Shown here one piece after another: positions 56,423-64,000 of a DNA stretch of 64,000 nt (positions within the stretch are counted from its first letter, which is position 1; each line of letters begins with the position of its first letter). The position numbers and the translations under genes are program-made. The notes beneath the pieces were generated by a model. The model had not been told where the DNA came from and did not search any database. It worked only from the letters and a program-made list of their open reading frames with translations. This stretch comes from JBGPQJ01 sp963829485 (GTDB lineage: Bacteria > Chloroflexota > Anaerolineae > Anaerolineales > Villigracilaceae), in the NCBI GenBank assembly GCA_963829485.1, contig CAWHIK010000002.1:248001-312000 (forward strand). Reading direction: 5' to 3'.

Positions 56423-56527
56423 GGGTTTCTCCCTGGAATTGAAATGTCATTCGCACTGGTTAGGCCGGGATGAATATCTCGGAGTTTTTCAACGATGATG
56501 AAATCCAAGTCCTAGAAACAAAGGGGA

Positions 56528-57701
56528 TCAACGGCCGGATCTAGCCTTAAGTATCCGATGATAATAAAACTGCCAACCAAGAAGAATGATGATAGAAGTT
56601 AAGTTAATAAGTGCCGACCAAAACAATCTTATTTGATCATATGCCCGCTCGAAATCATAATACAAGTAACTTCTGTAAACCATGTATGAGCTGATCTGGA
56701 AAGAAGATTGGCAAGACGAACAATCTGGGAACATAAAAAGCAAAAGCGAGGGACAAGGCATCTGCAGGGTAAAAGTAGCGCTCATGCATGTGCGGAAGAA
56801 GAAAAGCTGTAATCGCTACTGAACCAAAAGCCATACCCACTATGTAATCATCGTCACCCATGTTGAAGTTACGAACGGATGCGACAACCCATGCAAGAAT
56901 TAGCAACCCAACCGCAGGTAAAACAATTAAATCCGGCGAACTTGCAGGCAGCCATGACAAGAAAAGAGCATATAAACTAGGGCTGTTATAAACCCAGAAT
57001 GGGCTTCCCGTAGATTGGCTGAGATATGGATTTAAAATCTCCAGAAACGGTCTCCCAGCGACCATGGCTGGTGCCATGATAACCAGGAAGGCAAGGGCGG
57101 ATAAGGAAAGGTGCCACCACTTTAGCTTCCTGATCAGTATGCAAAAAAGGAGAAAGGGCAACAGGAAAATCGCCTGTAATTTAAATGAAAAAGCCGCCCC
57201 CCACGCCAGAGCTGCCCAAGCTGACCGGTCCTTTAGGATAAAAAGGACGCTACACAATAAAAAAAACGTATAGATATTATCCGCTTGGCCCCAGTAGCTG
57301 CTGTTTAGAATAATGGTTGGAAGGGCAAAGAATATCGTTCCCGCCAGGAGCGAAATCGCAAAATCCTTGTATTTATGATAAACGATTTTATAAATAACAA
57401 CCGCACCGGCAACATCAAACAAAAAACCAAACAACTTATGATAAGAACCTCGATTTAGGAAAGAACTGGTCTCTGACGCCAAGGCGATCAAGTACAGATA
57501 GGCAAGCGAGTAATTGTAGTTCAAGAAATCATGCCGTAAAGCTTCACGAAGTCCATGTTGCTGGACATACTCATACCAGGGGAACACGAAATTGATAACG
57601 TCAAAGGAAATGTACTTCAAGCCCTCGTAACGGATCAGGAGCGACAAACCTGCAAGAACTGCGCTTAGAACACACAAAGCAACTTTCATGGAACGACGCA
57701 T
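56528..57701 (-). CDS. GT-C type glycosyltransferase membrane protein, one frameshift
   Basis: An integral membrane protein of about 390 residues with some ten helices. Residues 130-190 read LNSSYWGQADNIYTFFLL and AALAWGAAFSFKLQAIFLLP, which is the typical core of DUF2029/GT87-like polyprenol-phosphate sugar transferases. An acidic catalytic residue would be in the first extracytoplasmic loop (around SFDVINFVFPWYEY). Near 56705 the sense moves to another frame and continues with ISSYMVYRSYLYYDFE to a stop at 56528. The gene is AT-richer than its neighbours, perhaps acquired. It lies upstream of rnhB on the same strand. Confidence 0.7.
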
Positions 57702-57761
57702 TGGACCTCTACAATTTAATTAAAACATGGTTTCTACTCACCATGGGCATTTATAGGTAAA

Positions 57762-58376
57762 TTAACCATGGATATTAAAACTCTTTCGATGGGCATGGCA
57801 TAATCCCAAACGAACGATAGATACACGGTGTTGCTTTGTCCCGTACCCTTTGTGCCGGGCAAAGCCATAGCCGGGGTACTGGCGATCCATGTCGCGCATG
57901 AGCGAGTCCCTGGCTGTTTTTGCCAACACCGAAGCCGCAGCAATGCTGAGCGACTGGCTCTCCCCTTTGGGAAGCGCAAGGTGCGGATTAGCCAGCCCAG
58001 GCCAGTGAATGTAATCCAGCAGTAAATATTCGGGAGGCAGCGGCAGCATTTCCATGGCGCGCATAATCGCCTGCCGCGTGGCAGGCAGGATACCTATTGA
58101 GTCGATCTCTTCAGCGGAAGAGAATCCAACAGCCCATGCCAGCGCTTCCGCTTTGATGACCGGGGCGGCACGCTCACGCTGCAAGGGGGTCATCCGCTTG
58201 GAATCCCGCACTCCGGCGAGGGGGCGGCGGATGCCCGCATCAGCAGGGAGCACGACCACAGCCGCAGCGACAGGGCCTGCCCAGGCTCCGCGTCCGGCCT
58301 CATCAATTCCCCCAATGTATTTAAAGCCCAGCGCCCAGAGTTCCTTTTCGTAGCGCAAAGGCGGTGTTTCAACCAT
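57762..58376 (-). CDS. rnhB: Ribonuclease HII
   Basis: Cleaves RNA in RNA-DNA hybrids and single ribonucleotides in DNA. The family's acidic residues are present: Asp/Glu in GIDEAGRGAWAGPV, Asp in GVRDSKRM and Asp in YLLLDYIHWPG; the C-terminal signature DMDRQYPGYGFARHKGYGTKQH is also seen in two parts (MDRQYPGYGF and HKGYGTKQH). The length of 204 residues is normal. ATG 58376 lies inside the last codons of the GT2 gene, so the two overlap by 8 bases and translation is probably coupled. A longer frame upstream is a shadow of the GT2 gene. Confidence 0.92.
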   Translation of the reverse strand: MVETPPLRYEKELWALGFKYIGGIDEAGRGAWAGPVAAAVVVLPADAGIRRPLAGVRDSKRMTPLQRERAAPVIKAEALAWAVGFSSAEEIDSIGILPATRQAIMRAMEMLPLPPEYLLLDYIHWPGLANPHLALPKGESQSLSIAAASVLAKTARDSLMRDMDRQYPGYGFARHKGYGTKQHRVSIVRLGLCHAHRKSFNIHG

Positions 58377-59097
58377 ACAATCCCTTGCGGGCATTGCGCC
58401 GGATAGTGAAGAGGTCAGCTGCCATTCGAAATGAATCGCGCAACAGGCTGACTTTGGTCTCCGGGTTGAAATACCAGGGGATGCCAATCTCCTTGATATG
58501 GTAGCCTTTTCTATGAGCGATGTACAGCAACTCGACATCGAATGACCAGCCGGGCATGGTCTGGAGTGGAAAAATATCTTCGGCGACCGAGGCACTGAAA
58601 CATTTAAACCCACACTGGGTATCTTCAAGCCCGGGTAGCACCACCGCCCGGATGAGGGAGTTGAAAATACGTCCACTCAGGTGACGGCGATAGGGTTCGT
58701 TATAGCGTTTTGCGCCGGCAGTCTCACGGGAAGCAATGGCAATGTCAAAGCCAGTCAGGGCAGGAGGCAGGAAACGATTGACTTCGTTAATCGGCATGGA
58801 CAGATCGGCATCGGCAAAAAACCGGTATTCACCGCATGCGGTGAGCATGCCTCTCTTGACAGCCAATCCCTTGCCGCGCTCATCGGAATGAATCACCTTG
58901 AGATTCGCTTGCCGACTGGCAAATCCCTGCGCGATTTCGAGGGTGCGGTCGGTGGAACCGTTCTCAACGACAATCACTTCCGCATCATAGGTCTGACCTG
59001 CGAGAAAAGCAAACACCTGCTCAAGCGTCGTGGGCAGGCGGCCTTCCTCGTTATGCGCAGGAATTACGAGCGAAAGAAACGGTTTTTCAACGGGCAT
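58369..59097 (-). CDS. GT2 family glycosyltransferase, dolichol-phosphate type (242 aa)
   Basis: A cytoplasmic GT-A enzyme of the polyprenyl-phosphate glucosyl/mannosyltransferase type. Motifs: LSLVIPAHNEEGRL (nucleotide binding), VIVVENGSTDRT, RFFADADLSMP (DxD-like metal site) and GFKCFSA with the QCGFKCF acceptor motif. There are no C-terminal membrane helices, as in the dolichyl-phosphate glucosyltransferase group. It probably makes lipid-linked sugar for GT-C transferases such as the one at 56528. The start lies inside the end of the NERD-like gene, overlapping by 11 bases; rnhB overlaps its end. Confidence 0.88.
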   Translation of the reverse strand: MPVEKPFLSLVIPAHNEEGRLPTTLEQVFAFLAGQTYDAEVIVVENGSTDRTLEIAQGFASRQANLKVIHSDERGKGLAVKRGMLTACGEYRFFADADLSMPINEVNRFLPPALTGFDIAIASRETAGAKRYNEPYRRHLSGRIFNSLIRAVVLPGLEDTQCGFKCFSASVAEDIFPLQTMPGWSFDVELLYIAHRKGYHIKEIGIPWYFNPETKVSLLRDSFRMAADLFTIRRNARKGLYG

Positions 59098-60037
59098 TCA
59101 GGTAAAAACCGATGGACGTCAATACGATCAGGCACACCACCAGCACAACAAAAACGCCGACGATGATGCCAAGCTGACGGTTGGAAACATTGATGCTGCT
59201 CTGGGCGGGTTTCTTTTTGGCAGGTTTTTGAGCAGGCTTGGCGACTGGCTTGACCTGGGAGGCAACCTGCTGCGGCGCTGCTGCCTGGGCCTCAGGCTGA
59301 GGTTCTGCTTCGAAGGAATATCCGTAGGACTCGCTGCTTGCACTCGCCTGAGCCTCTTCCTTGAACCGGTCATTGGGGTCGTACATGGGGGTCTGGCGCT
59401 GCTCAGCCGGGACAACCGGCGCGGGCGCATCTTTTTTGATGGTCTTTGGCGTGACGATGCGGTCGATGATCAGCTCGGCATCCTCCGGTGATTGCACCGC
59501 CCGCGCCTGGCTGATGGATACGGCAAAGCGTTCGAGCGCATCACTCATCACCACCCTGACCAGGGGACGGATCGTATCGACATGCATCCCGGGGTTGGTC
59601 GCCAGCAGGATGGGTTCCGTAGTGAGCATGTTAATGACACCTTGCCGCTCGAGGAATTTCTGCAAACCCTGGCTGTAGCGTGCCGTAAGCGAGATGAGAT
59701 TTGGCTTGAGCGGTTTGAAGCGATCGCCCGAGATGGTGCCCCATTCCTCCCCTTTGGCTCGGAACATACCCCGTGCATTGGTCACATTCAGCAGAAAGAC
59801 ACCTGCTGGTCCTGAGAGAACCAAAGGCAGACGAACATCCTGCGAGCCGGGCAGGATCGGGTTGCGCAGCAGCGTGTATTTGGCGTCGAGGTGTTTGTCG
59901 AGCGCCGAAATCACGTCTTCCTGGCCTTTCATATCTCCATACCAGCTTGTGCCCAGCGAAAAGGTGCCTTGAATCCTTTCGAGCAAGCCGATGGTCCCAT
60001 TCTTATTGAGATAGGGTGTCTTGTCGATTACTTTCAT
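59087..60037 (-). CDS. NERD-like domain membrane protein (316 aa)
   Basis: An N-terminal domain (about residues 25-150) resembles nuclease-related NERD domains: VISALDKHLDAKYTLLRNPILPG, then GPAGVFLLNVTNARGMF, which corresponds to the usual GVFVIEVKN...G strand. The catalytic Glu and Lys of that strand are Asn and Thr here, so nuclease activity is doubtful. A Pro/Ala/Gln-rich linker (PQPEAQAAAPQQVASQ) and a basic patch (KPAQKPAKKKPAQ) lead to a C-terminal membrane helix (LGIIVGVFVVLVVCLIVLTSIGF). It is thus a tail-anchored protein with a cytosolic nucleic-acid-type fold. It is the first gene of the GT2-rnhB unit. Confidence 0.68.
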   Translation of the reverse strand: MKVIDKTPYLNKNGTIGLLERIQGTFSLGTSWYGDMKGQEDVISALDKHLDAKYTLLRNPILPGSQDVRLPLVLSGPAGVFLLNVTNARGMFRAKGEEWGTISGDRFKPLKPNLISLTARYSQGLQKFLERQGVINMLTTEPILLATNPGMHVDTIRPLVRVVMSDALERFAVSISQARAVQSPEDAELIIDRIVTPKTIKKDAPAPVVPAEQRQTPMYDPNDRFKEEAQASASSESYGYSFEAEPQPEAQAAAPQQVASQVKPVAKPAQKPAKKKPAQSSINVSNRQLGIIVGVFVVLVVCLIVLTSIGFYLNAR

Positions 60038-60077
60038 TTCTCACCTCCTGCTGCCATAAAAACCGCAGAGTCGAAAA

Positions 60078-60374
60078 CTAGAAAACAGGAACGCCTTCCA
60101 ACGTGTCGTGTTTTGCGCCTGAGTCCGTCGCAATCACATCCACAGCCAGATACCGCACGTCCGGACCGGTATCAAACGTGCTCCCCATTAAGGGTATTCG
60201 TTTTCCAACCACAAAGCGTTTCTTGTTTTTCAACCGCTCGATCAATGCTTCACGCGAAACATGGATACGGTCTGAAAAAGCCGCGCCACGACGCTCGAAG
60301 ATGCGGGCCATTTCGATTTTTCCGTCCGGTGCATAGTGAACAGCGACGATCACGCCGTCAGGTCTCTTTGCCAT
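60078..60374 (-). CDS. Small conserved protein (98 aa)
   Basis: A small soluble protein. ATG 60374 follows GGAGGG; a 15-residue longer frame has no ribosome site. The sequence has beta-rich features (DGVIVAVHYAPDGKIEMARIFERRG) and a basic stretch (IERLKNKKRFVVGKRIPLMG). It ends DTLEGVPVF. I do not recognise a family. It stands alone, 40 bases upstream of the NERD-like gene's start on the same strand. Confidence 0.65.
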   Translation of the reverse strand: MAKRPDGVIVAVHYAPDGKIEMARIFERRGAAFSDRIHVSREALIERLKNKKRFVVGKRIPLMGSTFDTGPDVRYLAVDVIATDSGAKHDTLEGVPVF

Positions 60375-60534
60375 GGCTTTACTCCCTCCATAGTGGGTCT
60401 GCTTTATTTTAACATACACGACATGTATCGATGTGAGTTCTCAGTGGTTTGTAAGCCGCGCAATCGGTCTATCTTGGAGGATCACTGTCCCCAGAATGGG
60501 ATCTTGTCCCCTGAACAAAGGGAAAACCACCAGA

Positions 60535-60666
60535 CAGAATCGCCGACGGTTCCTATGGTCGGGGTGGGCGGACTTGCTTGTCCCCTGAATGGGGTCTTGT
60601 CCCCTCAATGGGGAAACCGCCGGCCAGAATCGCCGACGGTTCCTATGGTCGGGGTGGGCGGACTTG
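60535..60666 (-). repeat. 90-bp tandem duplication covering the 3' end of tRNA-Pro
   Basis: The 42 bases from CAGAATCGCCGACGG to GGTGGGCGGACTTG at 60535-60576 are repeated exactly at 60625-60666, 90 bases apart; the sequence before each copy (TCTTGTCCCCT..., GGGAAA...) is similar too. The right copy contains the last 18 bases of the tRNA-Pro gene, so the left copy is a detached tRNA 3' end. It could be a simple duplication or the mark of an integrated element. Confidence 0.8.
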
Positions 60667-60721
60667 AACCGCCGACCCCTGCGTCCCAAACGCAGTGCGC
60701 TGCCAACTGCGCTACACCCCG
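60649..60721 (-). tRNA. tRNA-Pro (anticodon TGG)
   Basis: On the minus strand a 73-base cloverleaf: acceptor CGGGGTG / CACCCCG, D arm with GCGCAGTTGGCAGCGC, anticodon arm CTGCG-TTTGGGA-CGCAG with anticodon TGG, and T arm GGCGG-TTCAAGT-CCGCC. The discriminator base is A; CCA is not encoded. Confidence 0.95.
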
Positions 60722-60769
60722 AGGTCAAGAGAGTATAATGCGAACCAACGCTAATCGTCAATATATCCT

Positions 60770-61687
60770 ATGAAAACCATCGCGTCTTTTTACCGGATTA
60801 CAGGCATCGTAATCCTGCTGGTCCTCAACGGCTGTTCGAGCAGGAATACCGAAGCCGGGACCAAGGTCGGCGAGACTCTCCCCTCCTTAGAATCGTCTCC
60901 CACGATGACTGCAACTCCCCTGCCTGTCAGAACTCCAGTGAAAACCGCCATTCCTGCCATCACCGACGAGCCCGACTGCATCTCCCTGGGCGGACAGGTT
61001 GAGCAAGCCAGTATTCCTTCCAAGCAAATGAAAGGGGACCTCAAGTTCCACATCTATCTTCCTCCCTGTTATGGCCAGGATATCACTCAGCGTTACCCGG
61101 TGTTGTATCTAATCCATGGCCAATCCTTCACCGATGACCAATGGGCTCGGCTGGGCGCGCCTCAGGCAGCGGACGAACTGATCACCGAGGGAATGCCGCC
61201 GTTCATCATCGTCATGCCTTTCGACAAATATCATTACCGCCAGCCCGCCACCGATCCGTTTGATGAGGCCATGATCGAAGAGTTGATACCGTACATCGAC
61301 GCAACCTACCGCACCATCCCTGAGCGGACCTCCCGCGCTGTGGGCGGCCTCTCACGCGGAGGCGGCTGGGCGTTGCATTTCGTGTTGAATCACCCGGAGC
61401 TGTTCGGAGCATTTGGCGGACATTCGTTGGCCATCCTCGACGAAGATGGACGCCGTATCAGCCGCCTGCTTGACGCCATTCCAGTGGAAAACATGCCGCG
61501 CATATTTATGGATATCGGTAAAAGCGACGGACTGAAAGCCAGTGTGGAAAAGTTCGAGGCGCAGCTCACCGAGCGTGGAATCCCGCATGAATGGTACGTT
61601 TATCCGGGCTATCATACCGAAGAATACTGGACCAAACACGTCGAGGAGTACATTAAATGGTATGCAGCCGGCTGGGCAGGAGAATAA
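60770..61687 (+). CDS. Esterase-type lipoprotein (305 aa)
   Basis: An exported lipid-anchored serine esterase of the esterase D/Fes-like alpha/beta-hydrolase group. The signal peptide ends in the lipobox VLNGC, followed by a Thr/Pro linker. Catalytic parts: oxyanion region YPVLYLIHGQSFTDDQW, nucleophile elbow AVGGLSRGGGWAL, acid in FMDIGKSDGL and base His in YPGYHTEEYW. Substrates of the family include feruloyl and acetyl esters of polysaccharides and siderophores; which applies is unknown. ATG 60770 follows ATATATCCT with no strong ribosome site. Confidence 0.87.
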   Translation: MKTIASFYRITGIVILLVLNGCSSRNTEAGTKVGETLPSLESSPTMTATPLPVRTPVKTAIPAITDEPDCISLGGQVEQASIPSKQMKGDLKFHIYLPPCYGQDITQRYPVLYLIHGQSFTDDQWARLGAPQAADELITEGMPPFIIVMPFDKYHYRQPATDPFDEAMIEELIPYIDATYRTIPERTSRAVGGLSRGGGWALHFVLNHPELFGAFGGHSLAILDEDGRRISRLLDAIPVENMPRIFMDIGKSDGLKASVEKFEAQLTERGIPHEWYVYPGYHTEEYWTKHVEEYIKWYAAGWAGE

Positions 61688-61711
61688 TTAAAAGAAGTTA
61701 TAATCTTTCCC

Positions 61712-62002
61712 ATGCCGCTTTCAAAAGAAGAAGTTCAGCACATTGCCACGCTCGCCCGGTTGGAGTTGACCGGGGATGAATTGGAACATTATCGCGAGCA
61801 GCTTTCCGCGATCCTCGACCACGTCGCCAGCCTGCAGCAGCTGGATACCAAAAACATCCCGCCCATGTCCTCAGTCTTCACCGGGGACAGCCGCCTGCGC
61901 GTCGACGAATCCCGCCCGTCTCTGCCAACTGAGCAAATCCTCGGGAACACGCCGCACAAAGCGGATGGGCAGTTTAAAATCCCTCCGGTGTTTGAAAAAT
62001 GA
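61712..62002 (+). CDS. gatC: Asp-tRNA(Asn)/Glu-tRNA(Gln) amidotransferase subunit C
   Basis: Subunit C of the transamidation complex that makes Gln-tRNA and Asn-tRNA from misacylated precursors. It has the GatC pattern: VQHIATLARLELTGDEL, QLSAILDHVASLQQLDT, and the C-terminal LGNTPHKADGQFKIPPV. Length 96 residues as usual. There is no ribosome site; TATAAT (61699-61704) ends 7 bases before the ATG, so the gatCA transcript may be leaderless. Its stop overlaps the gatA start (ATGA). Confidence 0.95.
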   Translation: MPLSKEEVQHIATLARLELTGDELEHYREQLSAILDHVASLQQLDTKNIPPMSSVFTGDSRLRVDESRPSLPTEQILGNTPHKADGQFKIPPVFEK

Positions 62003-63465
62003 TCACGGACCTGACCCTGCTCGAGACAGCAGCAGCGCTTCAACGCGGTGATTTTTCCAGCCGCGAGCTGACTCAAGCCTGCCTCGATCGTATAACGTCG
62101 CTCGAGCCGGAGCTGCACGCCTTTCTGCATATTGCACAGAAGTCCGCACTGGAGCAGGCTGATGCGGCAGATAAACAACTGTCCGAAGCGCGTCGGTCGA
62201 AATCAACCGTCCATCCACTGCTCGGAATTCCTCTGGCAGTGAAAGATGTTCTGGCTGTGGAAAGCATGCCCTGCACGTGCGGGTCGAGAATACTGGAAGG
62301 CTATGTGCCGCCGTTCACCGCCACAGCCGTAAAACGCTTGCAGGAAGCCGGCATGATCATCGTCGGCAAGACCAACACCGACGAATTCGCGATGGGTTCC
62401 TCGACAGAAAACTCAGCTTACGGCGTCACTCATAATCCGTGGGACAAGTCGCGGGTGCCTGGAGGTTCATCAGGCGGCTCGGCAGCAGCGGTGGCGGCAA
62501 GGGATGTCTCCGCGGCGCTGGGCACGGACACCGGCGGTTCAGTGCGACAGCCGGCTTCGTTTTGCGGCGTGACAGGGCTGAAACCTACCTACGGAAGAGT
62601 CTCACGTTATGGGCTGGTCGCCTACGGCTCGTCGCTGGATTGCTGCGGGGTGCTCGCCCGCGATGCGGCAGATGCTGCGGCAGTCTTTTCCGTTATGCAG
62701 GGGCGTGACCCGCTGGATGCCACCACTCAGGATGTTCCGGTAAATCCGGTTGTGCTGAATAATGGAAACAACTTGCGGGGCGTGCGCATCGGCATTCCGA
62801 AGGAATATTTCATCAAGGGTATTCAGCCGGCTGTCGAAGCAAAGGTCCGCGAAGCCATTGAAGTCCTTACTTCGCTTGGCGCGGAGGTGGTGGATGTCAG
62901 CCTGCCGCACACCGAGTATGCGCTGCCGGTTTATTACCTGATCGCACCTGCCGAGGCGTCAGCCAACCTCGCACGCTACGACGGCGTCCGTTTTGGTCCA
63001 CGGATCGAGGGCAATCACCTGTGGGATATTTTCTTCAAGACGCGCGGGACAAAATTCGGCGATGAGGTGACGCGGCGAATCATGCTGGGGACGTATGCGC
63101 TCTCGGCGGGTTACTATGACGCCTATTACGGGCAGGCTCAGAAGGTGCGCACGCTGATCAAACGCGATTTCGAACGGGTCTTTGAGCAGGTGGACGCGGT
63201 GGCCTGCCCGGTCGCGCCGACGACAGCCTTCCCGATCGGAGCACACGGCGACGATCCGCTGGCGATGTATCTCGAAGACGTGTTCACCCTTCCCGCCAAC
63301 CTGGCAGGTGTGCCGGGGCTGTCGTTCCCCGTGGGTTTCGATGCACAAGGGCTGCCGGTGGGCATGCAGCTGATGGGAAAGCCTTTTCGCGAGGACATGC
63401 TGCTGCAGATGGCACACGCCTACCAGCAGGTCACGGACTGGCATAGACAGAAACCAAAAATTTAA
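61999..63465 (+). CDS. gatA: Asp-tRNA(Asn)/Glu-tRNA(Gln) amidotransferase subunit A
   Basis: The amidase subunit that frees ammonia from glutamine. The Ser-cisSer-Lys triad regions are intact: LAVKDVLAV (Lys), RVPGGSSGGSAAA (cis-Ser) and GTDTGGSVRQPASFCG (nucleophile Ser). The rest reads KPTYGRVSRYGLVAYGSSLD and the C-terminal GMQLMGKPFREDML. Length 488 residues matches the family. It overlaps gatC by 4 bases; gatB is not in the window, so it is probably elsewhere. The frame is clean. Confidence 0.96.
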   Translation: MITDLTLLETAAALQRGDFSSRELTQACLDRITSLEPELHAFLHIAQKSALEQADAADKQLSEARRSKSTVHPLLGIPLAVKDVLAVESMPCTCGSRILEGYVPPFTATAVKRLQEAGMIIVGKTNTDEFAMGSSTENSAYGVTHNPWDKSRVPGGSSGGSAAAVAARDVSAALGTDTGGSVRQPASFCGVTGLKPTYGRVSRYGLVAYGSSLDCCGVLARDAADAAAVFSVMQGRDPLDATTQDVPVNPVVLNNGNNLRGVRIGIPKEYFIKGIQPAVEAKVREAIEVLTSLGAEVVDVSLPHTEYALPVYYLIAPAEASANLARYDGVRFGPRIEGNHLWDIFFKTRGTKFGDEVTRRIMLGTYALSAGYYDAYYGQAQKVRTLIKRDFERVFEQVDAVACPVAPTTAFPIGAHGDDPLAMYLEDVFTLPANLAGVPGLSFPVGFDAQGLPVGMQLMGKPFREDMLLQMAHAYQQVTDWHRQKPKI

Positions 63466-63500
63466 GGGCGAGGCATGCCTCACCTCAACTGGAGATGAAG

Positions 63501-64000
63501 ATGAAAATTCTAGTTACCGGCGGAGCGGGCTACATCGGTTCGGCAGCGGCGGAAGCTTTACTGGCAGCCGGGCACGCGGTGACTGTCTTTGATTCGCTGG
63601 CCACGGGTTATCGCGAGGCGGTGCCCTCGGGTGCGAGGTTTATCCAGGCAGACCTGGCGGATTCCGCTGTTCTGGTGAAAACGTTCGATGAAGGCAAGTT
63701 TGACGCCGTGATGCACTTTGCCGCCTTCATCGAAGCCGGCGAGAGCATGAAGGACCCGGCCAAGTTCCTGCGCAACAACCTGATCAACTCGCTCCTGCTC
63801 ATCGAAGCAGCGGTCAAGGCGGGTGTGAATCGCTTCGTGCTGTCGTCCACGGCGGCGGTGTATCAATCAAGCGACGAGCCGTTGAGCGAAGAATCTCCGC
63901 TCGGACCTACCAACACCTATGGGTACACCAAGCTCGCCACCGAACAGTCACTGGATTGGTACAACAAGATCCACGGATTGCGCTTCGCTGCCCTGCGCTA
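63501..64000 (+). CDS. galE: UDP-glucose 4-epimerase, N-terminal part (cut by window edge)
   Basis: An extended SDR that interconverts UDP-glucose and UDP-galactose. The NAD loop reads ILVTGGAGYIGSAAAE, followed by VFDSLATGYREAV, VMHFAAFIEAGESMKDP, LSSTAAVY and the active-site TYGYTKLATEQ (YxxxK). These are classical GalE signatures. The second ATG (63501) is chosen because GGAG lies 6 bases before it. The frame is open to the window end, with about 165 residues visible. Confidence 0.92.
   Translation, partial: MKILVTGGAGYIGSAAAEALLAAGHAVTVFDSLATGYREAVPSGARFIQADLADSAVLVKTFDEGKFDAVMHFAAFIEAGESMKDPAKFLRNNLINSLLLIEAAVKAGVNRFVLSSTAAVYQSSDEPLSEESPLGPTNTYGYTKLATEQSLDWYNKIHGLRFAALR

Larger units (their letters stand above)
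60375..60769. other. Intergenic with direct repeats and tRNA-Pro
   Basis: A 395-base gap between divergent genes. It holds the direct repeats at 60535 and 60625 and the tRNA-Pro gene on the minus strand. A TATAAT lies at 60734-60739 on the plus strand, about 30 bases before the esterase start. Frames that cross this region on the plus strand are not genes. Confidence 0.6.

Noticed and set aside
60336..60773. 145-codon plus-strand frame across the tRNA
   Set aside because: It reads through the 90-bp duplication and antisense through tRNA-Pro; the repeated peptide is only the translated repeat.
1..64000. CRISPR array or cas genes
   Set aside because: No regularly spaced direct repeats and no Cas-like proteins were seen.

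Overview
The window looks like a chromosomal segment of a Chloroflexota bacterium, most likely an Anaerolineae relative. This is inference from gene content; no rRNA marker is present. The clues are Thr/Pro-rich lipoproteins with an NBR1-Ig-like domain, a B-family DNA polymerase module, very large multi-GAF histidine kinases, a TrpB2-type synthase under a T-box, a VPATG sorting-like tail, and a long uncharacterised operon built around a MutL-type (ASKHA) ATPase and a DUF6754-like protein. Most of the sequence is GC-rich. Two stretches (about 27.8-31.4 kb and 56.5-57.7 kb) are visibly AT-richer and look acquired.

Layout. 0-2.8 kb: a RecA-like ATPase fragment, a small protein and a divergent PolB. 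3.0-5.2 kb: a NarL-type two-component pair. 5.5-10.2 kb: small membrane and lipoprotein genes, with paralogous alpha/beta hydrolases in stages of decay. 10.3-18.4 kb (minus strand): an SDR, a 768-residue TPR protein, polA, and an unusual receiver-Roadblock-IS200-like protein. 18.6-27.4 kb: an MBL hydrolase, plsY, a JAMM peptidase, membrane proteins, gyrB and a PatZ-like acyl-CoA synthetase/GNAT fusion. 27.8-31.4 kb: an AT-rich cargo island (zinc-ribbon membrane protein, LLM oxidoreductase, SDR, aminoglycoside-phosphotransferase-like kinase). 31.4-36.9 kb: lipoproteins, HhH proteins, tandem GH16 glucanases, and a membrane protein/winged-helix regulator operon with a clear promoter and operator. 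37.1-42.3 kb: a multi-GAF histidine kinase with a FIST protein. 42.4-44.4 kb (minus strand): trpB2 behind a tRNA-Trp T-box and a 59-codon ORF. 44.4-47.3 kb: a DUF389-like membrane protein and a phosphohexomutase. 47.3-55.9 kb (minus strand): the MutL/DUF6754 operon. 56.2-60.4 kb (minus strand): DUF2277, a GT-C glycosyltransferase, rnhB, a GT2 and a NERD-like protein. 60.6-64 kb: tRNA-Pro, an esterase, gatC, gatA and the start of galE.

Many genes that should be intact (polB, polA, gyrB, the patZ-like gene, trpB, both histidine kinases) carry one to seven apparent frameshifts, while other very long genes are clean. In polA one missing A in a homopolymer explains the break. The simplest reading is uncorrected indel errors in the assembly, so these genes are given as single loci with their break points.

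Best candidates for undescribed biology: (1) the 47.3-55.9 kb operon, whose 913-residue zinc-ribbon protein carries about 15 short PDWL-like motifs; (2) the receiver/Roadblock protein joined or adjacent to an IS200-type transposase domain that has lost both HUH histidines and the nucleophilic tyrosine; (3) the divergent PolB module; (4) the T-box-trpB2 unit with an unexplained small ORF in between.
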